DNA from: UBA1479 sp040218445
GTDB taxonomy: Bacteria > Pseudomonadota > Alphaproteobacteria > Rhodospirillales > Casp-alpha2
NCBI GenBank assembly: GCA_040218445.1
Contig: JAVJRK010000015.1
Location: forward strand, 124,001-188,000
Direction of reading: 5' to 3'
DNA length: 64,000 bases
The stretch's first letter is position 1, and each line of letters opens with the position of its first letter. Below the pieces are notes generated by a model. It did no database searches. It was not told the DNA's origin and was given only the letters and a program-made list of their open reading frames with translations. This document shows, in pieces, positions 30,971 to 38,512 of the stretch. A program made the translations under genes and the position numbers.

Positions 30971-32968
30971 ATGGCCCGAAGCAAGCTGAACAACCGACCC
31001 TTGTCGTGCCTGGCAGGCTGGAGCCTGGCCGGGTGCTTGATGCTGTCCGCTGCGAATGCCGCCGACCCTTCCGATCTCGCGCGCTGGCAGGCCTTCATGG
31101 AACCCGCAAGCCAGGCCCATATGATGGGCAACCTGGACAGCGCAGAAGACCTTTACCTTGAGGCGCTGGCACTGGCGGACCGGTTCGATCAATCCGGCGA
31201 ATATCTTGAACGCAGCATGGCGGGATTGGGTGGCCTGTATTTTTCGGACAACCGTTACGGCGAAGCGGCGTCTTTGTATCGCGAGGCCCTGACCATCGCC
31301 GAAGCCCTATACGATGCCGGACACGCGCGGCATGATGTGGTCGAGATTTACCGAAAAGCCTTGGCGCAGACGGAGGACGCCGAACGGCGCCTGGCGGCCT
31401 TGAAGCGCCGGGCAGGCGAGGTGCTGACGCGTCCGAAAGCAGCCCCCGACCCGGCGCCCGGGAAAAAGGCCCCTGGTGGAAAAACGACCGCCCATGCGGC
31501 GGTGTGGCCTGTCGGCGTGCCCTTGCGGGGCATGCCCCTGTCCGTATCGTCCAAGGCGGTGGCTACGGCCGTAGCGTCGCTTCCACCCCCGTCCCCGCCC
31601 CCGAATGGCCAGACGCTGTCCCGTTATCGACTTGCGGCGGCTGTCATCCCGCCGCCGGAAACACCCCTGTCGAAGACCGCATCCTTATCACCTGCTCAAG
31701 AAGCCGTGCCGGTTGAGGTTGCCGCTGCGGCCCCGCGCGTGTCCATATTCCGCTACCCTGCGGGGGTGCCGATGCGGGGAACGCCATTGCCGCCCAAAGC
31801 CACGGCAAAGATATCACGGCCATCCTCGCCGCCTGCGGCCGAGGCCGCCGAGGTTGCCGTGGTGGAAGATGCAAAACCGGCATCACCGCCGCCTGAGGTC
31901 GCCAAACTCGAGACGCAGCCGTCAGGCCCGCGTAAAGCTCCGGTCGACGAGATTCCGACCTCGACCGTGTTGGATGAAGCCCCGGAAGTCATACCGTCTG
32001 CCCGGAATGTGACGGAAGTATCTGCAACGGATACGGTGGCGGAAGCCGCCCCGCACACCCCGGCTGGTCCGCCCGCGGCGCGGGAGTTTCCGCCCCCTCG
32101 CGGCATCGAGCCGAAAGCCGTGACAGCGGATGCCGTTGCACCGATGGAAACTTCCGCCGGAGACCTCGCTCCCGAGCCGGCCCCGGAACAAGTTCCGGCA
32201 TGGTCACCGGAAGAAGAACGTTCCGGCCCGTTGGTTATTCGGATTACGCCGCGCGATGTGCCGGCCAAAACGGAGCAGGTCATGGAAACTGCGACGGAGA
32301 TTATCGTCGCTGAAGCGCCGTCGCCCGAGGCGGTGGACGAACCCGCACCCTCTGCACCGGAAGTTGCCAAAGAAAGCGCCCAGGAAACTGCCCCGGAAGA
32401 TGCAGGAAACTGGATCGTCCGGGCGGTTCAGGCGGGGGGGAAGCAACGTGAAACAGCGGGGGCCCAGGCATTAACAGCGGACCCGGCCGCCCCGCCGGGC
32501 GTTGCCGAGCGGGCGACGGCTGCCGAAGCAGCGGCGGAACTTGCCGCCCGCCGTGAAGTTCTTAAACGCCATCCCGTGTTGGGCATCCGGCTTCCCGGGG
32601 CCGAGCGCAACCTGGGCCCGATTTTCCCGGACACCCCGCGCCTTGCGGATACGGAAGAAGCCTATGTGGCGCAGCTTGAGGGCCTTGAAAAATCCCTCGG
32701 TGCCAAACATGCCGATGTGGCGGTGGTGTTGTACAAACTGGCGCGGCTGTATCAGCGCCAAAGCCGCTATGAACTTGCGGGGGCGACCTATGAACGATGC
32801 CTCGCCATCCGCGAGGATGTGTTGCCCGAAGGGCATCCGGATATCATCGAAACGCTACGCAGCTATTCCCGCCTGATGCGGGCGAGCGGCCTGTCCGACA
32901 TCGCCAAGGAATTGCGCGAACGGGCCGATGGACATCGGGCCAAATCCGCGGAAGCCAAGGCGGAATGA
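30971..32968 (+). CDS. exported TPR protein with long Pro/Ala-rich middle
   Basis: A 665-residue protein with a signal peptide (about residues 1-31, ending SAANAAD). Residues 32-135 are helical and TPR-like (AEDLYLEALALADRF, EAASLYREALTIAEALY). Residues about 140-515 are low-complexity, rich in Pro, Ala and Glu, and contain a twice-repeated motif VWPVGVPLRGMPL (near 177) and FRYPAGVPMRGTPLP (near 258). Residues about 555-660 are two more tetratricopeptide units of the kinesin-light-chain kind (YVAQLEGLEKSLGAKHADVA, YERCLAIREDVLPEGHPD). It is probably periplasmic or cell-surface. No partner can be named. Confidence 0.82.
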   Translation: MARSKLNNRPLSCLAGWSLAGCLMLSAANAADPSDLARWQAFMEPASQAHMMGNLDSAEDLYLEALALADRFDQSGEYLERSMAGLGGLYFSDNRYGEAASLYREALTIAEALYDAGHARHDVVEIYRKALAQTEDAERRLAALKRRAGEVLTRPKAAPDPAPGKKAPGGKTTAHAAVWPVGVPLRGMPLSVSSKAVATAVASLPPPSPPPNGQTLSRYRLAAAVIPPPETPLSKTASLSPAQEAVPVEVAAAAPRVSIFRYPAGVPMRGTPLPPKATAKISRPSSPPAAEAAEVAVVEDAKPASPPPEVAKLETQPSGPRKAPVDEIPTSTVLDEAPEVIPSARNVTEVSATDTVAEAAPHTPAGPPAAREFPPPRGIEPKAVTADAVAPMETSAGDLAPEPAPEQVPAWSPEEERSGPLVIRITPRDVPAKTEQVMETATEIIVAEAPSPEAVDEPAPSAPEVAKESAQETAPEDAGNWIVRAVQAGGKQRETAGAQALTADPAAPPGVAERATAAEAAAELAARREVLKRHPVLGIRLPGAERNLGPIFPDTPRLADTEEAYVAQLEGLEKSLGAKHADVAVVLYKLARLYQRQSRYELAGATYERCLAIREDVLPEGHPDIIETLRSYSRLMRASGLSDIAKELRERADGHRAKSAEAKAE

Positions 32969-32997
32969 GCGGGTGCCGCAAGGCCGCTGCGGTGGTC

Positions 32998-33034
32998 ATT
33001 GTCCGGTGACAATACTTTCGTTGCACCCTATAAG
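32998..33034 (+). promoter_or_regulatory. promoter with operator-like dyad for the Fe-S protein
   Basis: GTGACA (33006-33011) and TATAAG (33029-33034) are 17 bases apart, giving a sigma-70-type promoter about 50 bases before the next start codon. The perfect dyad ATTGTC-CGGT-GACAAT (32998-33013) overlaps the -35 element and could be a repressor site. Confidence 0.42.
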
Positions 33035-33086
33035 GCCGCAAAGCTAGCCTTCTATTACTGTTCAATGATGTTCGAAGGCAGGTTTC

Positions 33087-34412
33087 ATGGCTGGCAGCGA
33101 TACCTTCATCGATCGCTTGGATGATCAGATCCGTATGATCGCCGACGCCTGTACGGCTTGCGGTGCCTGTGTCAGGGCTTGTCCGACGCCGTCGATCCTG
33201 GACCTGGGTGTGGCCGATGACGGCACGGCCATTGCCGAAGGTGTACGCCATATCCTGCGGACAGGGCAGGGCGAACATGCCGCCCAACAATGGGCCCGTG
33301 CCTGTTGCGGCAGCGGCCATTGTCTGTCCGTCTGTGATGAAGGTATCAATCCCCGCTTGTTGCTGGCCCTGGCGCGCCGCGTGATGAGCGAACAGGCCCC
33401 CGAGGCCGCGCGCAAGGATGCGGGCAAGACCGCCTTCAAACAGATGAGCCGGGGTGTGCGGGTTCTGTCCCGCCTGCAATTGCCGCCTGACCTTATGAAC
33501 CGTCTTAGCCCCGCGTCCCACCCGGAACGGGACAGCCCGCCGGACGTGGTGTTCTATACCGGCTGCAACATGCTGAAGACGCCGCATATCGGCTTGCTTT
33601 GTCTGGACGTCTTGGACCGTTTGGATGTGTCCTATGCCGTGTTCGGCGGGCCCGCCAATTGCTGCGGCATTTTGCAGTTCCGGCCGGGCGATACGGCCAA
33701 TTCGGGCCGTCAGATTGTCAGCACCATGGACCGTTTCGCGCAAACCGGGGCCAGCCAGGTCGTTTCCTGGTGTCCGACCTGTCAGATGCAGATGTCGGAA
33801 ATCATGACCGCCGCCCCGGCGGAGCCCAATCCTTTCGACAACGTCATGTTGCCGGTGTTTTTGGCGGCGCGGCTGGATGACTTGAAGCCGATGATGACCG
33901 TGCCCGTGGAAAAGCGGGTCGCCCTGCACGAATACCCCGGTTCGCCCGGCGTGACGGCGGCGGTGAAATCCCTGTTGTCCGCTATCCCGGGCCTGCAATT
34001 GATCGATCTGGATCATCCCGGTGTGGGCTACCAGATGTCGTCGCTCGACGGCATGCCAGATGTACAGCAAGAGCATATCGCCGGCACCTTCCGACAGGCC
34101 GAAGCCAAGGGAATCGAAGTTCTGGCCGGGGTGTTCCATGCAGATCACCGCGAACTGGTCAGTCATCAGAACGACTGGCCGTTCGAAATCGTCAATTACA
34201 TGGAATTGATCGGCCAAAGCCTCGGCCTTTACCGCGAAGACCTGTTCAAGCGCATGAAGCTGATGCAGGACGCCGACGCCATCATGGCGGATGCCCGGGA
34301 CATGATCGAAACCCACGGCCTGAACGCGGACGAGGTCCGCGAGGTGATCCTTTCGGACATCATCGGTGAACAGAAACTGCCGAGGGACCGGTCCCGCCAT
34401 CCGGCGGCATAA
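33087..34412 (+). CDS. Fe-S oxidoreductase with HdrBC/GlcF-like architecture
   Basis: A 441-residue soluble protein. The N-terminus holds one standard 4Fe-4S site, Cys22/25/28/32 (CTACGACVRAC), and a second Cys group, Cys73/74/79/83 (ACCGSGHCLSVC). The middle holds one CCG-domain motif, Cys160, Cys192-Cys193, Cys229 and Cys232, close to the CX31-38CCX33-34CXXC pattern of heterodisulfide reductase subunit B. The usual second CCG motif is absent: the matching place reads HEYPGSPG. Such proteins accept electrons from a flavoprotein or dehydrogenase (glycolate oxidase, lactate utilisation, Hdr-like complexes); no such partner is adjacent. Confidence 0.87.
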   Translation: MAGSDTFIDRLDDQIRMIADACTACGACVRACPTPSILDLGVADDGTAIAEGVRHILRTGQGEHAAQQWARACCGSGHCLSVCDEGINPRLLLALARRVMSEQAPEAARKDAGKTAFKQMSRGVRVLSRLQLPPDLMNRLSPASHPERDSPPDVVFYTGCNMLKTPHIGLLCLDVLDRLDVSYAVFGGPANCCGILQFRPGDTANSGRQIVSTMDRFAQTGASQVVSWCPTCQMQMSEIMTAAPAEPNPFDNVMLPVFLAARLDDLKPMMTVPVEKRVALHEYPGSPGVTAAVKSLLSAIPGLQLIDLDHPGVGYQMSSLDGMPDVQQEHIAGTFRQAEAKGIEVLAGVFHADHRELVSHQNDWPFEIVNYMELIGQSLGLYREDLFKRMKLMQDADAIMADARDMIETHGLNADEVREVILSDIIGEQKLPRDRSRHPAA

Positions 34413-34746
34413 GGGCTTATTCCGGGTCAGTCCATCAATTCGAACATCACGGGCCGGTTTGCGGGGTTGAAATTCCCAAAAACCAAGGCAAATAGGGGCT
34501 TTGCAACTCAAGCACCCGAGATTTGGGAGGTCCAGCGCGAAAATTTGCAATATTTAGTTGGTTATTTTTCAATGAGTTGTGTTTCTCTGGTTTGCAAAAA
34601 TGTTGCAAAAATTTGCGAACTGCTTTGAAGCAGTTGGCGTAGAGCGGATTGGTTCGCTTAACCGAGTTAGAAAGTAAATCAGAAATTGGATGGCCTCCGA
34701 ACCTTGGGTGCTGGTAACTCGGCTTAACGGACTTCGTATTACCATA
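34413..34746. other. gene-free, AT-richer stretch
   Basis: I see no credible gene here. Base composition drops clearly below the flanking genes from about 34480 onward, with repeated TTTGCAA-type words (for example at 34540-34615). It borders the small membrane protein gene of similar composition and may be a remnant of transferred DNA. No tRNA, integrase or clean direct repeats were found. Confidence 0.5.
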
Positions 34747-35013
34747 TTAGATTTCGACTTTGGTCCAGCCCTTACGGAGATAATGTTTTTCAACAACTGA
34801 GCGATTAATGCAGGCGTAGATAAAGGCGATGACAAAAGTCGATATAAGAAACGTATACGCGCCAAGAACCCAGGATAAGAAAAATGAAAGAACAGCATGA
34901 ATCCAGATGCCTTTCGCCAAGTAATAAATTGGCGTCCAAAGGAAGCACCAAAGCCAATGGAAACGGCCTAAGATTTTCTCTTCGTAGCCATTTTCTGGAT
35001 TTTTGAATTTCAA
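34747..35013 (-). CDS. small membrane protein, likely acquired
   Basis: An 88-residue protein with two hydrophobic stretches (about 20-40 and 41-70). It begins MKFKNPENGYEEKI, continues RFHWLWCFLWTPIYYLAKG and ends NRSVVEKHYLRKGWTKVEI. This form (a K-N-P-x-N-G-Y-x-E start, a membrane hairpin and a H-Y-L-R-K-G-W tail) occurs in scattered small inner-membrane proteins of other proteobacteria, some grouped near DUF2628. Its codons are much richer in A and T than those of neighbouring genes, which points to horizontal transfer. Function unknown. Confidence 0.75.
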   Translation of the reverse strand: MKFKNPENGYEEKILGRFHWLWCFLWTPIYYLAKGIWIHAVLSFFLSWVLGAYTFLISTFVIAFIYACINRSVVEKHYLRKGWTKVEI

Positions 35014-35180
35014 TTGCCCCTCCTTGCTAAGACGAGCGCCATAGAAACATGAATAAGCTATAGATAAAGACTGCCAGGAAATAGTGGCAGTAAAGCTACC
35101 TTTCTAGCCGGAAGAAAAAGGCCAGCGACGATAGTTTTTGCGAAATCGTTGCAAACGCAAGAAAAAAATCTTTATTTCAA

Positions 35181-36170
35181 TTACTTATACACGTCCAACT
35201 CAAACATCATCAGCAAGGTTTTCTGCGGGCTGAAGCGGTTGAAGTTGTTGTCCGAGACAAGAAAGATCAAGGTCTCGCCCTTGGGGCCCTTGATGGCTTC
35301 GATTCCTTCGAAATTATCGACCGTGAAGGGGGCCCGGATATCGGCCAGCAGGGTTCCCGTGACCTCGGCCCCCGGTTTGATGTCCTTTGCGGCGATACGC
35401 CGGATGCGCGCACGCGATCCTTCGCGGGGCGTGAAATAACGTTCCACCAGAACGACATCACCGCCCGGCAGGGTCGCGGCCCCGGTCGGGCTGTAGTTGT
35501 CTTCGTTGCGGTAGATCAGCACGCTCCACCCCTGTGGGTTGCTGAGCCAGGCCAGGTTGGCGCCGTCGCGGCCCAGGCCTTCGGATAGGGCGAACAGGCT
35601 GCCGTCATCCAGCAGGGTCAGGGCTTCGATCCCGTGGTTGGCGGGGGCGTTTTGCATTTCGTCGGGCAGGGGTAAGGCCTGGGGGTCGGTTTGATTGTGT
35701 GGATAGGCCCAAATCCGGTGGGCGCGTTCGAAGGAAACGATGATTTCCCCCCCGGTCCCGGGCGCCATGGCCTCGGCATCACCCATGGATTTATCCATCA
35801 ACGGGAGGGCGCCGGGGCCGGTCAGGGTAAATATCTCCGTATTCTTCAGGCCGATCAGGTCACCGTCGGGGCCGTAGACCAGATGGGCGTCGATCCGGTT
35901 TCCTTCGTCGCTGAGCGCGACCATGCGGGCGCCGTCGGCGCTGAGCCCCAACGCGGAAAGCCCGCCGAAACGGTCCGAATTGCTGACCAGTTCCACACCG
36001 CCCCGGTATTTGAGCTTCCCCACAGTGGTGATGGTTGCATCTTCCGTATGCAGCGGCTGGGGAATGGCGCGGACTTCAAGAACATCCGCTTGTGCCTGAC
36101 CTGGGGCACCGGCCAAGACCATGGCAGCGGTCAGGCCGTGGATGGCGAATTGGGCAATGCGGCGATGCAT
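35181..36170 (-). CDS. secreted esterase-like/phytase-like beta-propeller protein
   Basis: A 329-residue exported protein of the esterase-like activity of phytase family (PF13449). The signal peptide covers about residues 1-29 (MHRRIAQFAIHGLTAAMVLA, cleavage near QAQA-D). The mature part has propeller-style repeats with FGGLSALGLSADGARMVALSDEG near residue 68, GDAEAMAPGTGGEIIVSFE near 130 and NFEGIEAIKGPKGETLIFLVSDNNFN near 290. The start is the ATG at 36170. Members probably hydrolyse phosphate or carboxyl esters in the periplasm; activity here is unproven. Confidence 0.85.
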   Translation of the reverse strand: MHRRIAQFAIHGLTAAMVLAGAPGQAQADVLEVRAIPQPLHTEDATITTVGKLKYRGGVELVSNSDRFGGLSALGLSADGARMVALSDEGNRIDAHLVYGPDGDLIGLKNTEIFTLTGPGALPLMDKSMGDAEAMAPGTGGEIIVSFERAHRIWAYPHNQTDPQALPLPDEMQNAPANHGIEALTLLDDGSLFALSEGLGRDGANLAWLSNPQGWSVLIYRNEDNYSPTGAATLPGGDVVLVERYFTPREGSRARIRRIAAKDIKPGAEVTGTLLADIRAPFTVDNFEGIEAIKGPKGETLIFLVSDNNFNRFSPQKTLLMMFELDVYK

Positions 36171-36263
36171 GGTGCGTCTTCCCCGGTATTTGGTTGTTTC
36201 CAAGATGGGGTGGGGGCGCCTGCATGTCCATAGGGCGGATGCCCCATGGCGCGGGAAGGGCTG

Positions 36264-36533
36264 CTAAAACCCCGTATCCGTATCGAGTGTCGCCACGCGG
36301 TCCCGCATATGGGGCGGGACGCGGTCGATTTCATTGGACCCCAGTTCCCGGCAGGTGTTTTCGGTGATGGTGACGGGCATCCGGGGTTGGCCCTGTGCCT
36401 GGCTGTACATGGGCTGTTCCGTGAATTTCTTGGCGGCGAAGGTGCAATAGGATTCGCGCGAAAACCACATTTCGACCCGGACGGGGGCGTCGGCCTGCGG
36501 CAGGGCCAGCAGCAAGGTCAGCAGCCAGCCCAT
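36264..36533 (-). CDS. small exported protein of unknown function
   Basis: An 89-residue frame. The start MGWLLTLLLALPQADAPV looks like a short signal peptide. The rest has two Cys (SYCTF and ENTCREL) that could form a disulfide, and no recognised domain. No good ribosome binding site is visible before the ATG. It lies between two other genes for secreted products on the same strand, which supports an envelope role. Reading frame and composition fit a real gene, but evidence is moderate. Confidence 0.5.
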   Translation of the reverse strand: MGWLLTLLLALPQADAPVRVEMWFSRESYCTFAAKKFTEQPMYSQAQGQPRMPVTITENTCRELGSNEIDRVPPHMRDRVATLDTDTGF

Positions 36534-36658
36534 GGTCCAAGACTTTCATGTAGAAGGTGATGGGGGCGGGCAGGGCAGGTGGGCGGGATCATCAGGCTCA
36601 TGGCGTGATCTTAAGGACCGTCTGTGAAACCTTGATGACCTGGGGCCCGGCAGGGCGT

Positions 36659-37471
36659 CTATTTCTTTGTGCGCAGTTTGGCCCGTCCCTTGCGGATCGT
36701 GGCGTAATAGGCGGGCAATTGGTCGAGGACCGCCGCCATCGAGACCCTGCCCGTATCCCATTGCCGCATCAGGTTCGGTTGGAGATGGGCAACGTAGCGG
36801 CGAAAATCGTGGCAGACGCGCCGGTTCGTCGCGTTGCGGAAATCCACCATCTCGCGCGTGTCCTGGGGTATGGCGGCATCGCTGTAATACAGTTGCTGCC
36901 ACAGCCGGGCCTCGCATTCCAAGTCGATGGGCCGGTCCTGGCCGAAACGGTTCAAAAGCCGCTGAATGCCGTGGCCGATCAATTCGTGGACCAGCACCGC
37001 CGCCAGTTCTTCCATGGGCCAATTGGCGCCGAACCGGCCGACGATGACGGTGAAATCGCGCTTGCCGTCCTGGGGCTGGAATTCGCCGACCAGATAGGCC
37101 GCGATGACCACGCGGGACAGGGACCGTTCGGGAAAAGCAGCGTCATAAATGATGCGGATACGACCGGATTGCTTCAGCTTCTCGATGCCTGCTGCCGAAA
37201 CCGGCGAAACCTGCAACACGCGGTCGATGGCTGATTTGATCTTGGCGACGGTCGCTTGTGGGGCGGCCAGCGGAATATCGTAATCGGCTGCCGGCGGCAG
37301 CTTCATGCCGACGATATCCATATCCCGGTGGGTTTCTTGTACGGCGGCCTGTGACATGGGACGCAGGTTCCAAACCGTATCGATCAGGTTTTGCGCCATG
37401 GCCGAACGCCCGCCGCCCGCAAGCACGAGCAGCGACAGGAGTAGGCCCCCCAAGCCTGTCAGCGGGCGCAT
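36659..37471 (-). CDS. secreted protein with HELIGHG zinc-peptidase-like motif
   Basis: A 270-residue exported protein. It has a signal peptide of about 27 residues (MRPLTGLGGLLLSLLVLAGG, then AMAQ). Around residue 158 it has VLVHELIGHGIQ, a HExxGH-type site as in dipeptidyl peptidase III rather than the common HExxH. About 20 residues later an Asp-Leu-Glu-Cys-Glu-Ala stretch (LECEARLW) could provide a third zinc ligand. Other than this, no family is recognised. Peptidase activity is therefore a hypothesis. The start is the ATG at 37471; an upstream ATG is open but would precede the signal. Confidence 0.75.
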   Translation of the reverse strand: MRPLTGLGGLLLSLLVLAGGGRSAMAQNLIDTVWNLRPMSQAAVQETHRDMDIVGMKLPPAADYDIPLAAPQATVAKIKSAIDRVLQVSPVSAAGIEKLKQSGRIRIIYDAAFPERSLSRVVIAAYLVGEFQPQDGKRDFTVIVGRFGANWPMEELAAVLVHELIGHGIQRLLNRFGQDRPIDLECEARLWQQLYYSDAAIPQDTREMVDFRNATNRRVCHDFRRYVAHLQPNLMRQWDTGRVSMAAVLDQLPAYYATIRKGRAKLRTKK

Positions 37472-37569
37472 GGATATTTCATCCGTCAGGCGTGGCATCG
37501 CCCGGTCCTGACGGCGTAAACTGCGGACAGGGTTGTCATGTCTGCCATCTTAACGGGGAGGAGGGTGAT

Positions 37570-38484
37570 TTGTCCGCCGATGATGTGAATTTTCCGGAAC
37601 GTCAGGTGCCGCAAGGCGACGAGGTGTTTCTCGACCATGTGGGATGGATGACCGCCGACATGGACAGGGCGTCCGACGTGTTCGAACGCCTGGGTTTTGT
37701 CCTGACACCTTATTCCGTGCATGGAAGCCGCGATCCCGTAACCGGCGAGAAGCAGGTCCAGGGATCGGCCAACCGCCTGGCGATGCTGCAATGGGGCTAT
37801 GTGGAAATTCTGGCCGCCGTGCCGGGGGCGGATACGCCCGTATCGCGCAATATCGGGGATTCCCTGTCACGTTACGAAGGCGTTCACCTGACGGCCTTTT
37901 CCGTGGCCGATGCGGACAGCGACTTTGCCCGGCTTGAGGCCGAGGGTGTGCCCCTGCAACCCCTGGTGCATCTGCGCCGCGATGTAGAGGCCGCCGACGG
38001 CGCGGAGGCCCAGGTCGCCTTTTCCGTGATCCGGCCGGCGTTCGATGCCTTCCCCGAAGGACGCCTGCAGCTTCTGACGCACCACACGCCTGAACATATG
38101 TGGCAGGACCGCTATATCGCCCGCGACAATGGCTTGGATGCGTTGGTCGAGGTTGTGATCTGCAGCGATGATCCGGCGGCCACAATGGCACGGTTCGGCA
38201 ATCTGACGCGCACATTACCGGGGCGGGGCGAGGAAGGCGGACGTTTGGATCTGACGCGGGGCCGTGTCCGCGCGGTAACGGCGGAAGGATTGGCGGCACT
38301 TATCCCCGGCGCCAAGGCGCCGGTGTTGCCGTTCGTCGCGGCCATCGGTTTTCGAAGCCGCGATATTGCGGTAACGCGGGCGTTCTTTGCCGGCCGGGGA
38401 GTAAAAATGATCGACATGCCCGCGGGCGGTTTCGCGGTCGATGCCGCCGTTGCGCTTGGCTGTTATCTGATGGTACGGGGATAG
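37570..38484 (+). CDS. tandem VOC / glyoxalase-like protein
   Basis: A 304-residue protein of two vicinal-oxygen-chelate modules (about 20-160 and 180-300), resembling the Glyoxalase_3 type. It opens EVFLDHVGWMTADMDRASDV, with a YVEILAAVPG strand near residue 80 and QLLTHHTPEHMWQ near 165. The frame is open far upstream, but those residues cross the divergent gene and look non-coding. The TTG at 37570 is preceded by GGGGAGGAGGG at ideal spacing and is the likely start. Substrate unknown. Confidence 0.82.
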   Translation: MSADDVNFPERQVPQGDEVFLDHVGWMTADMDRASDVFERLGFVLTPYSVHGSRDPVTGEKQVQGSANRLAMLQWGYVEILAAVPGADTPVSRNIGDSLSRYEGVHLTAFSVADADSDFARLEAEGVPLQPLVHLRRDVEAADGAEAQVAFSVIRPAFDAFPEGRLQLLTHHTPEHMWQDRYIARDNGLDALVEVVICSDDPAATMARFGNLTRTLPGRGEEGGRLDLTRGRVRAVTAEGLAALIPGAKAPVLPFVAAIGFRSRDIAVTRAFFAGRGVKMIDMPAGGFAVDAAVALGCYLMVRG

Positions 38485-38512
38485 ATCGTCCCGATCCGGG
38501 ACGGCAGACAGA

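Noticed and set aside
32844..34550. 568-codon open frame on the minus strand
   Set aside because: It is antisense to the Fe-S protein gene, whose cysteine motifs and composition are clear; long antisense frames are expected in GC-rich DNA.
34569..34898. 109-codon frame in the AT-rich patch
   Set aside because: No ribosome binding site or recognisable sequence, and it overlaps the better-supported membrane protein gene.
34413..35180. tRNA gene or integration site
   Set aside because: No cloverleaf, T-loop GGTTCGAATCC motif or flanking direct repeats could be identified.
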